A model generated the notes under the pieces. That model searched no databases, had not been told where the DNA came from, and worked only from the letters and a program-made list of their open reading frames with translations. This document shows, one piece after another, positions 16,758-25,796 of a stretch of DNA of 64,000 nucleotides. The first letter of the stretch is position 1. Each line of letters begins with the position of its first letter. The DNA is from VAZQ01 sp963753575 (GTDB lineage Bacteria > Pseudomonadota > Alphaproteobacteria > Rhizobiales > Xanthobacteraceae): positions 1,116,001 to 1,180,000 of the forward strand of contig CAVWCR010000003.1 in assembly GCA_963753575.1 (NCBI GenBank), given 5' to 3'. Both the position numbers and the translations under genes were made by a program.

Positions 16758-16786
16758 TATGTTGTACACACTACAATTATGTTGTA
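16758..16786. promoter_or_regulatory. Candidate operator between membrane operon and RpiR-type regulator
   Basis: TATGTTGTA occurs at 16758-16766 and again at 16778-16786, exactly 20 bp (two helical turns) apart. The first copy also forms the inverted repeat TTGTA-CACAC-TACAA (16762-16776). The spacer between the divergent genes is unusually AT-rich, and the divergent regulator is the obvious candidate to bind here. Confidence 0.5.
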
Positions 16787-16817
16787 AATATGTAGCGTTT
16801 GCGACAGTGGCCAACTT

Positions 16818-17756
16818 ATGAAGAAACCTGAGAACAAGACATTCGGGGAACGGCTGGCTCAAGCGGCCGACAGGCTCAGCACAGCCGAAACCGATGTAGC
16901 GAATTATTTCCGGGACAACCGCGAGGAGGTTCTCGTCGCCTCGGCGGTGGAACTTGCTCAGAAAATCGGCACCAGTGACGCGACTGTTATCCGGTTCGCG
17001 AAGGCGCTTGGATATGCGGGGCTGCACCAGCTGCGCCGTCAGCTGGCGGCTGAACTGCGCGTAGACCTGTCGCCCGCCGCGCGGCTGACGCGTACGCTGG
17101 GTTCAGCGAGGAGTGAGGGAGCCACGCCGCTCGGACTTACGGTCGATATCCACATCCAGGCACTGGAACGGCTGCAAGGCGAAATCAGCCCAGAACTCTT
17201 CGAGTCTGCAATCAGGCGGCTTGCGGCGGCGGATCGCATTTTTGTGTTTGGGCTTGGCCCGTCGAGTGCCCTTGCCGACTATTTCGTCATTCAACTTCGG
17301 CGTTTTGGGCGTGAGGCGGCAAGTCTTACCCAGACGGGGCTTCTGCTCGCCGACGGCTTGCACAGATTGCGCAGAGGCGATGTCCTGATAGTCCTCGCTT
17401 ACAGCCGCATCTATCAGGAACTCGATGCTTTGCTTCGGTGTGCAAAGAACCTAGCGATACCGGCTATTCTCCTCACGGATACGCTCGGGCCCTTCTTACG
17501 CAAACGTGTTGAGATGGTTCTACCGGTCGTGCGTGGCAGGACGGAGGGCTTCAGCACCCATACGGCGACTCTTGGACTGATCGAGGCTCTCTTGATCGGA
17601 ATTGCAATCAAGAGCCCTGCCGAAACGGTCTCTCAGCTCAGGAAATTGAACGACCTGCGGGCTTCGCTTGCCGGAGAGGCGAATGCCCTGCCGCTCGGCA
17701 GCCGTCCGGCAGGGCATCAAAGAACTAAGCGTGGTCGGGATGTGGAGGAAAAATAG
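16818..17756 (+). CDS. RpiR/MurR-family transcriptional regulator with SIS domain
   Basis: 312 residues. Residues 8-80 are the RpiR helix-turn-helix (RLSTAETDVANYFRDN, AQKIGTSDATVIRFAKALGY). Residues about 120-265 form a sugar-isomerase (SIS) domain with RIFVFGLGPSSALADYF and DVLIVLAYSRIYQELDALL. Such regulators sense phosphorylated sugars; the ligand-loop Ser/Thr are only partly kept here, so the ligand may differ. It is divergent from the membrane operon. The C-terminal tail after 285 is unstructured. Confidence 0.87.
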   Translation: MKKPENKTFGERLAQAADRLSTAETDVANYFRDNREEVLVASAVELAQKIGTSDATVIRFAKALGYAGLHQLRRQLAAELRVDLSPAARLTRTLGSARSEGATPLGLTVDIHIQALERLQGEISPELFESAIRRLAAADRIFVFGLGPSSALADYFVIQLRRFGREAASLTQTGLLLADGLHRLRRGDVLIVLAYSRIYQELDALLRCAKNLAIPAILLTDTLGPFLRKRVEMVLPVVRGRTEGFSTHTATLGLIEALLIGIAIKSPAETVSQLRKLNDLRASLAGEANALPLGSRPAGHQRTKRGRDVEEK

Positions 17757-17857
17757 GACGTTCATATTCGCCGCCTGCCCCGCCTTGACGCGCCGCACGC
17801 GTCCGATAAACCCGTGGCTCCGCGGACCAGCCCGGTCCCGGCACACGAGGACCGGCC

Positions 17858-19141
17858 ATGACCGACCGTACGCCTGGCTTTGCGACACTTGCGATCCACG
17901 CCGGCGCGCAGCCCGACCCCACCACGGGGGCGCGCGCGACCCCGATCTATCAGACCACGTCATTCGTGTTCGAAGACGTCGACCATGCGGCGTCGCTGTT
18001 CGGCCTGCAGACCTTCGGCAACATCTATTCACGCATCGGCAATCCGACCAACGCCGTGCTTGAGGAGCGCGTGGCAGCGCTCGAAGGCGGCACCGCCGGT
18101 CTTGCGACCGCATCCGGGCACGGCGCGCAGATGCTCGTCTTCCATTGCCTGATGCAGCCGGGCGATGAGTTCGTCGCTTCCAAGAAGCTCTATGGTGGCT
18201 CGATCAACCAGTTCAACCACGCCTTCAAGAACTTCGGCTGGAACGTGGTCTGGGCCGAGCCCGACGATATCTCGACCTTCGAGCGCGCCGTCACCCCGAA
18301 GACCAAGGCGATCTTCATCGAGTCGCTCGCCAATCCAGGCGGCGTGGTCACTGACATCGAGGCGATCGGCAAAATCGCCAAGGCGGCCGGCGTGCCATTG
18401 ATCGTCGACAATACGCTGGCAACGCCTTATCTGTGCCGGCCGATCGAGTATGGCGCCGACATCGTGGTGCATTCGCTGACCAAATTCCTCGGCGGCCACG
18501 GCAACTCGATCGGCGGCTTGATCGTCGACGCCGGTACGTTCAACTGGTCGCGTGCGGACCGCTACCCGATGCTGTCAAAACCGCGGCCGGAATATCACGG
18601 CATCGTGCTGCACGAGACCTTCGGCAATTTCGCGTTCGCGATCGCCTGCCGGGTGTTGGCGCTGCGCGACATCGGCGCGTGCCTGTCGCCGTTCAATGCG
18701 TTCCTCATCCTGACCGGCATCGAGACGCTGCCGCTGCGCATGCAGCGCCACTGTGACAACGCCGCCGTGGTGGCGCAATGGCTCGCCAATCATCCGAAGG
18801 TGGCGTGGGTCAGCTATCCTGGTTTGCCTGGCGACCGCTACCACGCGCTCGCCAAGAAGTACGTGCCGAAGGGCGCCGGCTCGGTCTTCACCTTCGGGCT
18901 CAAGGGCGGCTACGAGGCAGGCGTGAAGCTCGTCTCGAACGTGAAGCTGTTCTCGCATCTCGCCAACATCGGCGACACCCGCTCGCTCATCATCCATCCG
19001 GCCTCGACTACCCACCGCCAGCTTACCGACGAGCAGAAGGTCGTCGCCGGCGCCGGACCGGATGTGGTGCGCCTGTCGATCGGCATCGAGGACAAGGACG
19101 ATATCATCGCCGATCTCGAGCAGGGGCTGGCGGCGGAGTAG
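17858..19141 (+). CDS. metY: O-acetylhomoserine sulfhydrylase (Cys/Met-metabolism PLP enzyme)
   Basis: 427 residues, fold-type I PLP enzyme. It begins with TLAIHAGAQPDPTTGA and PIYQTTSFVF; YSRIGNPTNAVLEERVAALE binds PLP phosphate from the neighbouring subunit; the Schiff-base lysine is K209 in VVHSLTKFLGGHG. Length over 420 and FGLKGGYEAG near the C-terminus favour OAH sulfhydrylase over cystathionine gamma-synthase. It would make homocysteine from O-acetylhomoserine and sulfide. The GC-rich leader has hairpins but no recognised SAM riboswitch. Confidence 0.92.
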   Translation: MTDRTPGFATLAIHAGAQPDPTTGARATPIYQTTSFVFEDVDHAASLFGLQTFGNIYSRIGNPTNAVLEERVAALEGGTAGLATASGHGAQMLVFHCLMQPGDEFVASKKLYGGSINQFNHAFKNFGWNVVWAEPDDISTFERAVTPKTKAIFIESLANPGGVVTDIEAIGKIAKAAGVPLIVDNTLATPYLCRPIEYGADIVVHSLTKFLGGHGNSIGGLIVDAGTFNWSRADRYPMLSKPRPEYHGIVLHETFGNFAFAIACRVLALRDIGACLSPFNAFLILTGIETLPLRMQRHCDNAAVVAQWLANHPKVAWVSYPGLPGDRYHALAKKYVPKGAGSVFTFGLKGGYEAGVKLVSNVKLFSHLANIGDTRSLIIHPASTTHRQLTDEQKVVAGAGPDVVRLSIGIEDKDDIIADLEQGLAAE

Positions 19142-19167
19142 CACCCGCAGCCGTCCCGGGGCGCAGC

Positions 19168-20238
19168 TCACGTCGCGCTGGCGACCGGGTGGCCGGCCAG
19201 CGCCACGCTGCGTCTCGGCATCATCCGCTCTGCATGCATCACCGCGATCGCGAGCACCAGGATCGCCATGCCTTGATGAGCGAGCGCGAGAATGATCGGA
19301 ACCTGATGGAGCAGCGTTGTGATCCCGAGCGCCGCCTGGATCGTAATCGCGGCCGCAAGCACAAGCGAGAGCCCTGCCCTGCCCGCGCGCGCCGCATCGA
19401 CGGCGTGCATGAGCGCCGTGATCAAGAGTACATACGCAATGCCGCGATGGATGAATTGCACCGTGAGCGGGTTCTCGAACAGATTGCGCCACCATGGTTC
19501 CCGGAAGAACAGGCTCGATGCCGCCGGCACGAGGCCGCCGTCGATCAGTGGCCAAGTGTTGTAGAGAAGGCCTGCGCGCAGGCCGGCGACCAGCGCCCCC
19601 CAATAGATCTGGCACAGCACCAGGACCAAGAGCCCGAGCGCGGTCGCGCGCAGCCGCGTCGGCGCCGGCGGGGGCGTTGCGGGCACGAGACGCCGCATCG
19701 TCCACACCACCAACGCAAAGATGGCGCAGGCCAGCGTCAGGTGAAAGGCGAGCCGATATTGCGAGACGTTGACGCGCTCGGTGAGGCCGGACGCCACCAT
19801 CCACCAGCCGACCGCGCCCTGTAGCGCGCCCAGGCCGAAGATCGCCCAGAGCGAGGCGCGCCATCCCGGCTCGATTGAGCCCCTCCACAGAAACCAAAGG
19901 AACGGCAGCAGGAACACGACCCCTATCAGTCGTCCGAGCAGACGGTGAGCCCATTCCCACCAGTAGATCAGCTTGAACTCAGCGAGCGTCATCCCGCGGT
20001 TGAGCCGCTGATATTGCGGGATGGTCTGGTATTTCTCGAACTCGGCTTGCCATGCCGCGTCGCTCAGCGGCGGGACAGTTCCGGTGATCGGCTTCCATTC
20101 CACGATCGAAAGACCGGACTCGGTGAGCCGCGTTGCCCCACCCACAAGCACCATGGCGAAGATCAGTACCGCGACCGTAAAAAGCCAGATCCGGACGGAA
20201 CGGCGGTGGACGTGAGAGGACGGAACCATGGCAGCCAT
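19168..20238 (-). CDS. ctaA: Heme A synthase (COX15/CtaA)
   Basis: 356 residues with eight helices. Motifs are VGGATRLTESGLSIVEWKP, ANRGMTLAEFKLIYWWEWAHR with its heme-binding His, LGALQGAVGWWMVASGL, and the later HLTLA and VQFIHRGIAYVL histidines. It oxidises the C8 methyl of heme O for cytochrome aa3. No loop cysteine pair is present, as usual in alphaproteobacteria. Divergent DUF2842 gene follows upstream. Confidence 0.96.
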   Translation of the reverse strand: MAAMVPSSHVHRRSVRIWLFTVAVLIFAMVLVGGATRLTESGLSIVEWKPITGTVPPLSDAAWQAEFEKYQTIPQYQRLNRGMTLAEFKLIYWWEWAHRLLGRLIGVVFLLPFLWFLWRGSIEPGWRASLWAIFGLGALQGAVGWWMVASGLTERVNVSQYRLAFHLTLACAIFALVVWTMRRLVPATPPPAPTRLRATALGLLVLVLCQIYWGALVAGLRAGLLYNTWPLIDGGLVPAASSLFFREPWWRNLFENPLTVQFIHRGIAYVLLITALMHAVDAARAGRAGLSLVLAAAITIQAALGITTLLHQVPIILALAHQGMAILVLAIAVMHAERMMPRRSVALAGHPVASAT

Positions 20239-20318
20239 TGCGGGGCATCACTTGCGGATATGGTCCTGACCTTATAGGTAGGCAACCGCTTCTAGCCAAT
20301 GTCGGAAATGAAGCCCCG

Positions 20319-20555
20319 ATGCCCATTCGCATCCGCAAGCTCATCGGCGGCGTCGTGCTCATCGCCCTGGTCGTGGTCTGGGCGCTGCTCGCGATGGCGC
20401 TCGCGCAACTGCCGGTGATCAAGGCGAACGGTGTGGTCGAAGTGATCTACTACGTCGTAGCCGGTCTCAGCTGGGTGCTGTTGGCGATGCCGCTCGTCAA
20501 ATGGATGCTGCTTGGGCCGCGCACCGAACGCGACGAGCCGGCCGGCCGCGCCTGA
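20319..20555 (+). CDS. DUF2842 small membrane protein
   Basis: 78 residues from ATG 20319 with two helices (VVLIALVVVWALLAMAL and IYYVVAGLSWVLLAMPLVKWM) and a short charged tail. The pattern matches DUF2842, which is typically found next to ctaA in alphaproteobacteria; a role near terminal-oxidase assembly is only inferred from that. Confidence 0.8.
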   Translation: MPIRIRKLIGGVVLIALVVVWALLAMALAQLPVIKANGVVEVIYYVVAGLSWVLLAMPLVKWMLLGPRTERDEPAGRA

Positions 20556-20612
20556 AGCTTTTCCGCTGCGCTCCGACCGGGCAGCTCGCCGCTACGCCCG
20601 GGCGTACCACAA

Positions 20613-20966
20613 TCACGACATTGCCCGCACGGCGTGCAGCACCGCCTGCAAGGTCGACACATCCGCGCCGGGCGGCACTCTTATCGTCACACCGCCGAGG
20701 ATGATCTCGATTGCTGGTGCGGGTGGAGCGTTCGGTGATTGCGCGACTGTCGGTACGGTCACGTCCGCCGGCACAGTTACGATCTGGCTGCCGCGCATCC
20801 TATCCTCGCGCAGCTCCGCATGCCGGCGGCGAACCGCGCGGGCAAACGTGTCGCGCCAGCATGCCGGCTCCGACGGCGGCGCGCCCTCGGCGTTTGGCAT
20901 CTGCCTTGAAATCCCCCGCTTACCCCTCAACTTTTCAACTATAACGAGAACGAGTTTTTTGCGCAA
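20613..20966 (-). pseudogene. IS66-type TnpA (Orf1) remnant
   Basis: 117 residues. The C-terminal half, IEIILGGVTIRVPPGADVST and LQAVLHAVRA, matches the C-terminus of IS66 accessory protein TnpA, and EPACWRDTFARAVRRR recalls its middle. The usual N-terminal helix-turn-helix is not visible and no TnpB or transposase follows, so this looks like a stranded fragment. Confidence 0.5.
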
Positions 20967-20995
20967 TCCATTTGTGGCGAACTAAGTAGCGAGGC

Positions 20996-22054
20996 TCAGG
21001 CCGCCTCGACGCGGCGGAATCCGTTCCACATCGCGGTCGCCGCACCCGACAACAGCACCCGCACATAGCGCAGCTCCTGATGCTCACCATTGAGCGAGAT
21101 GCGCGGCAGCGCCATCAGATGCTCGCGATGCGAAGGAAACAGCACGCCCGGACGCGTGGTGACAGCGGTCTTGAACCCGAGCTCGGCGGCAATCGCGAAC
21201 TCGCGTGCGGCCGCGGAGGTCTTGTCGCCGACCGGATAGGAGAGATGCGCGGGCCGCACACCGAGCGCCGCCTCGATTGCCGAGCGGCTCATGTCCATCT
21301 CGGCGCGCGCCGTCTGTTCGGGCACCTTGGCCAGCATCACATGGTTGACGGTATGCGCCCCAATGGTGACGAGCGGATCGGCGGCGAGCTTCCTGAGCTC
21401 CACCCAGTCCATGCAAAGCTCATCGCAGAACGCCGCGATATCGACCTGATAGCGGGCGCTGAGATCGTGCACGACCTGGCGCAGCTCAGCCTCGGTCGCA
21501 AGGCTGCGCACAAAGGCGTAGAGCCGGTCGAACACGGCGCGCTTCTCGGCCACGCCCGCGCACGCAAAGCTCTGCTCGCGCCCGTCGAGCGGAAAGCTCA
21601 CCTGCTCGTTGCAGGCCACGACCGCTTCGAGCACCAGCCACCAGAGCTCGCCCAGGCGATCCGGAAAGCTTGTCGGGATGTACACCGCGAACGGCGCCTG
21701 GTGCCGCTTGAGGATCGGATAGGCCCACTGCAGCGTGTCGCGATAGCCGTCGTCGATGGTGATGCAGACGAAGCGGCGCCGGAAGTCGCCTTCGGTGAGG
21801 CGGCGATACACCTCATCGAGACTGACCAGATCGAGGTCGCTGCGTCGTAGCTCCGCCAGCACATCATCGAGAAACGCAGGCGTGACTTCCAGGAGCCGGT
21901 TCGGCTGGAACTGTTCGGGCCGCGGCGGACGCACATGATGCAGCGTCAGGATCGCGCCGATGCCAGCCATCAGCGGATGCAGGGCTTTGTAAGCTCCGCT
22001 GAAATAGAGCGTCTCGAGGCCGGTGCGGATGATGGTTCTCTTCAAAGCCGTCAA
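20996..22054 (-). CDS. Polysaccharide deacetylase family protein (NodB fold)
   Basis: 352 residues. The catalytic motif ITIDDGYRDTLQWAYPIL (Asp base and metal Asp) and the metal ligands in TIGAHTVNHVMLAKV are intact, as is LSYPVGDKT. A long insertion (about residues 145-215) separates motifs, common in exopolysaccharide-locus members. It likely removes acetyl groups from a nascent or exported glycan. It lies immediately downstream of the Wzc-like gene, 12 bp away, in the same direction. Confidence 0.88.
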   Translation of the reverse strand: MTALKRTIIRTGLETLYFSGAYKALHPLMAGIGAILTLHHVRPPRPEQFQPNRLLEVTPAFLDDVLAELRRSDLDLVSLDEVYRRLTEGDFRRRFVCITIDDGYRDTLQWAYPILKRHQAPFAVYIPTSFPDRLGELWWLVLEAVVACNEQVSFPLDGREQSFACAGVAEKRAVFDRLYAFVRSLATEAELRQVVHDLSARYQVDIAAFCDELCMDWVELRKLAADPLVTIGAHTVNHVMLAKVPEQTARAEMDMSRSAIEAALGVRPAHLSYPVGDKTSAAAREFAIAAELGFKTAVTTRPGVLFPSHREHLMALPRISLNGEHQELRYVRVLLSGAATAMWNGFRRVEAA

Positions 22055-22066
22055 GGCACGCTCCGA

Positions 22067-24346
22067 TCACGCTGCGGCCGGCGCCGGCGTTGCAACCGAC
22101 ACCGGCTCCTGCGGCGCATACGGCAGCACGTTCACCGCCTGGCAGCCCGCCGCGATGAGCCGCGCCCGTGCCGCGGTCGTCGCCTCCTCGTCGAGCGCAT
22201 CGACGACCAGCACCGTCTGCGGTGCGAGCGCGGCGATCCGCTCAAGCGCCAACTCGGGAATCCCGCCAACATTGACCACGACATGATCGTAGCTGCGCGC
22301 CAGCGCCTCGATCGTGATGGCAAGCCGCGGCGATGCGATGATCGAAGCAGCATCGGCGGTGGCCCGCCCGGTGGTGACAAAGTGAATGCCGGACAACCGG
22401 TCGCGTGCGATGACCTCGCCGAACGAAGCCTCGCTTAGAGCAAGCTCACTGATCCCGGGCGCCGTAGGATCAGCCCCGATGGCCGCAAGCCCCTGCCCGC
22501 CAAACGCCAGATCAAGCAGGACGACCTTGGCACGGCTGCCCAGCTCGCGCGCCAGCAGGATGGCAACCGCCGCTGTGTCCACCGAAGGCCGCGCTCCGAT
22601 CACCGCGATCCGGTCCTGCACCTGGCTCGCGACCTGATCCACGGCCGCGTCGACTGCGGGAGCATTGGACCCATCTGTTTCCGGTGCCGCGCGCGCAGCC
22701 GGATGCGGGATGTCGCCTGCAATCTGCGGCACGATCGGCGGCGCCGTCACATCGCACCGGATCGGGGCTTCCGGCTCGACGGCAACGGCGGGCGCAGCCT
22801 TTGGTGCCGGCGCAGGTGCTAACGCAGGTGCTGGCACGGGCCGCGGCTCCGGCACCGGAGGTGCCGGCATATCAAGCTCAGCCGTGTCGGGCTCAAGTAT
22901 TTCATGCTCAGGAATTTCAGGCTCCGGCATGAAGAGCGGCCGCGCCGGTCCCGCAAGCTCGTCTGCTCCACGCTGTCCCGCCAGCAGCTGCCCCGACAGA
23001 ACAAAGCCCGTCGTCAGGACGAAGGTCGCCAGTGCCGCTATCAGGACGGTTGGCGCCTTCTTGGGCCATGACGGCGTATTCGACACGCTCGCGGTCGAGA
23101 TGATGCGCGCGTCCGGCGACGTCGCTCCGATACTGTCGCGCGCGGTCGCTTCGCGGTATTTCGCGAGATAGGATTCCAACAGCTCGCGCTGCGCCTTGGC
23201 CTCGCGCTCGAGCGCACGCAGATGCACGTCCTGCTCGTTGGTATTGCCGGCCTGGCGCTTGAGCTGATCGAGGCTCGTGCTCAGCGCGTCGACCTTGGCG
23301 GAGGCGACCCGCGAGTCATTCTCGAATGAGCGAGCCAGGCGGTCCGCTTCGCCGCGGATCTGCCGATCGAGTCCGACGATCTGCGCCTTGATCTCCTTGA
23401 TGCGCGGATGCTGGTCGAGCAAGGTGGAGGATTGCTCGGCGAGCTGCGCTTGCAGCGTCACGCGCTGCTCAGACAACCGCCGCATCAGTTCCGAATTGAT
23501 GATATCGGCGAACTCGACCGCCCTTCCGGTGCGCAGCGCCTCGCGGATGATGCGCGCCTTGGCTTCGGCATCGGCCCTTTGCGCCCGCGCGGCGGAAAGC
23601 TGGGCATTGAGCTCGCCAAGCTCCTGGTTCGAGAGCGTCGTGTTGTTGGTGCCGACGAGGAGGTTGTTGCGGGCGCGATACTGCTCGACTTTCTCCTCCG
23701 CACTGGCGACCGCGCCGCGCAAGGGCTCGATCTTTTCCGCAAGCCAATGTCCGGCCACGCGCGACTGATCCTGCTTCGCAGTCCGTTGGAACATCAGGTA
23801 GGCTGCCGCCAACGCGTTGGCGACGCGCGACGCGAGCTCCGGACTTTCCGACTCGAACTCGATCGCGATGACGCGCGATTTCTCGACCTGGTAGACGGTC
23901 AGGCGCTCCACAAAGCTCCTGAGCACTCGCTCCTCGGGCGTCTGGATCAGGGGGTCCCTGGCCAGCCCGACAAGCCTCAGGACCACCCCGACGGTCGAGC
24001 TGCCGCGCAAGACCGGATCGAACTCCGGCCGCTCCGCAAGCTTCAGCGACTTGATTACTTCGCGTGCGAGGTCGCGCGACAGCAGGAGCTGCACCTGGCT
24101 GGTGATGGCCTCCTGGTCGATCGCAACGCTGCGGTCGAGGGTCCGTTCGGCGTCAGGCCGCAGGAAGATATTGTCACGCGTCTCGATCAGGATGCGGGCT
24201 TCCGACTTGTAGCGCGGCGTCACGAGATTGACGGCCCCGAACGCGAGCATGGCGGCCACCAGCGTCAGCCCGACGATCAGCCCCTTGCGGCGCCACAGCG
24301 CCCGGCCGAGCGCGCCAAGGTCCAAGTCGTCGATGGCATGCGCCAT
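22067..24346 (-). CDS. Wzc/GumC-like polysaccharide chain-length protein with degenerate kinase domain
   Basis: About 759 residues from ATG 24346 (AAAGGG upstream); an in-frame ATG at 24436 would add 30. Wzz domain: first helix IVGLTLVAAMLAFGAVNL, then YKSEARILIE; a long coiled-coil region (about 200-420); second helix near 445-465. After a Pro/Ala/Glu-rich linker comes a CpsD-like domain that retains VVLLDLAFGG (Walker A') and a Walker-B-like VVNVGGIPEL. The Walker A position reads AVIGARPSVDTAAVA with no GxGKS/T, and there is no C-terminal tyrosine cluster, so autokinase activity is unlikely. Export role stays plausible. Confidence 0.88.
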   Translation of the reverse strand: MAHAIDDLDLGALGRALWRRKGLIVGLTLVAAMLAFGAVNLVTPRYKSEARILIETRDNIFLRPDAERTLDRSVAIDQEAITSQVQLLLSRDLAREVIKSLKLAERPEFDPVLRGSSTVGVVLRLVGLARDPLIQTPEERVLRSFVERLTVYQVEKSRVIAIEFESESPELASRVANALAAAYLMFQRTAKQDQSRVAGHWLAEKIEPLRGAVASAEEKVEQYRARNNLLVGTNNTTLSNQELGELNAQLSAARAQRADAEAKARIIREALRTGRAVEFADIINSELMRRLSEQRVTLQAQLAEQSSTLLDQHPRIKEIKAQIVGLDRQIRGEADRLARSFENDSRVASAKVDALSTSLDQLKRQAGNTNEQDVHLRALEREAKAQRELLESYLAKYREATARDSIGATSPDARIISTASVSNTPSWPKKAPTVLIAALATFVLTTGFVLSGQLLAGQRGADELAGPARPLFMPEPEIPEHEILEPDTAELDMPAPPVPEPRPVPAPALAPAPAPKAAPAVAVEPEAPIRCDVTAPPIVPQIAGDIPHPAARAAPETDGSNAPAVDAAVDQVASQVQDRIAVIGARPSVDTAAVAILLARELGSRAKVVLLDLAFGGQGLAAIGADPTAPGISELALSEASFGEVIARDRLSGIHFVTTGRATADAASIIASPRLAITIEALARSYDHVVVNVGGIPELALERIAALAPQTVLVVDALDEEATTAARARLIAAGCQAVNVLPYAPQEPVSVATPAPAAA

Positions 24347-24550
24347 CACGTTTCGCCCTTTCGCCGCCACCGCCGCGATCATGACCGCTTCCCGCTCCTG
24401 CGCGCGTCGCACGCGACTCTCACGCCGCAATGACATTCCATTAAGGTTTAGGGCGCGTTAAGCTCTACCTCCCACCATCGTCGTCCCCATATGTGGACGA
24501 GCCCTCCGCACTGTCCACGCGGGCAGACGTACACCGTTAACAATTCATGA

Positions 24551-25687
24551 ATGGCGATGACCGGCGAAAGCGGTGAGGCCCTCAACATCCTGCACGTCCT
24601 GCGTGCTCCGGTCGGCGGTCTCTTCCGCCACGTGACCGACCTGGCGCGCGGGCAGGCCGCACGCGGGCATCGCGTCGGCCTGATCGCCGACGCATCGACC
24701 GGTGGGCCACAGGCCGAGGCGACGCTGACGGCGCTCGCGCGCGAACTCACGCACGGCGTTACGCGCGTGCCGATGAGCCGCCAGATCGGCCCCAGCGACT
24801 GGTCCGCCATCGCGCATGTGTCGCGCAGGGCTCGCGATGTTGCAGCCGACGTGGTCCATGGCCACGGCGCCAAGGGCGGCGCCTATGCCCGGCTGGCACG
24901 ATCGCGGGGCGCCATTCGGGTCTACACGCCGCACGGCGGCAGCCTGCACTATGACTGGAACACCCCCGCCGGCCTGTTCTATCTGGCCGCCGAACGTCTG
25001 CTCAAAAGCCGCACTGATCTTTTCCTGTTCGAAAGCGCCTACGGCCGTGACGTATTCCGCGCCAAGGTCGGCGAGCCGCGCTCGCTGGTCCGCATCGTTC
25101 ACAACGGCGTCACCAACGACGAATTCCAGCCCGTCGTTCCCGCCCAGACCGCGACCGATCTGCTGTTCATCGGCGAGTTGCGCATGCTCAAGGGCGTCGA
25201 CGTGCTGATCGAGGCGGTCGCGGCGCTCGTCCACGACGGCCGCGCTGTCAGCGTCACGATCGTCGGCGACGGCCCCGACCGGTCGGCGTTCGAGCAACAG
25301 GTCGCAAAGCACGCCCTCGGCGAGCGCATCCACTTCGTGGGCGCCAAGCCGGCCCGGCAGGCATTCGGCCTCGGCCGGCTCCTGGTGGTGCCTTCGCGCG
25401 CGGAATCGCTGCCTTACATCGTACTGGAGGCGGCCGCTGCCGGCGTGCCGGTGATCACCACCCATGTGGGAGGCATCCCGGAGATCTTCGGCGCAGACGC
25501 CAGCGCGCTGGTGGCGCCCGACGATCCGGGCGCGCTCGCACGTGCCATCGGCCAGGCCCTGCAAGACCGCGGCGCGCGGCATTCGGCCACGCTACGCCTG
25601 AAGGCGCGCGTTCGCGCCTCGTTCTCCGCCGACGCCATGACCGACGCGGTGATCGCCGCCTGTCGCGAAGCACGGTGCAATGGTTAA
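24551..25687 (+). CDS. Glycosyltransferase family 4 protein
   Basis: 378 residues, GT-B fold. N-terminal LNILHVLRAPVGGLFRHVTDL and VVHGHGAKGGAYARLA bind the acceptor; the C-terminal donor domain has LLFIGELRMLKGVDVLIEA, IVGDGPDRSAFEQ and the EX7E-type SRAESLPYIVLEAAAAGVPV. It adds a sugar during polysaccharide assembly. It is divergent from the Wzc-like gene and precedes the initiating transferase by 109 bp. Confidence 0.92.
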   Translation: MAMTGESGEALNILHVLRAPVGGLFRHVTDLARGQAARGHRVGLIADASTGGPQAEATLTALARELTHGVTRVPMSRQIGPSDWSAIAHVSRRARDVAADVVHGHGAKGGAYARLARSRGAIRVYTPHGGSLHYDWNTPAGLFYLAAERLLKSRTDLFLFESAYGRDVFRAKVGEPRSLVRIVHNGVTNDEFQPVVPAQTATDLLFIGELRMLKGVDVLIEAVAALVHDGRAVSVTIVGDGPDRSAFEQQVAKHALGERIHFVGAKPARQAFGLGRLLVVPSRAESLPYIVLEAAAAGVPVITTHVGGIPEIFGADASALVAPDDPGALARAIGQALQDRGARHSATLRLKARVRASFSADAMTDAVIAACREARCNG

Positions 25688-25796
25688 AGAATCGTAGCTT
25701 TCATGTCTGCCTAAGATTTTCTTGAAACTTTTCCGGTATGCGGGTCGGGCCCGTTGCAGCGGCGCAGCCGGCTTTGTGTATTGGCGTCAGCGAGTC

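Noticed and set aside
17757..17857. Possible SAM riboswitch before metY
   Set aside because: The leader has GC-rich hairpins but none of the conserved SAM-II or SAM/SAH loop sequences could be matched.
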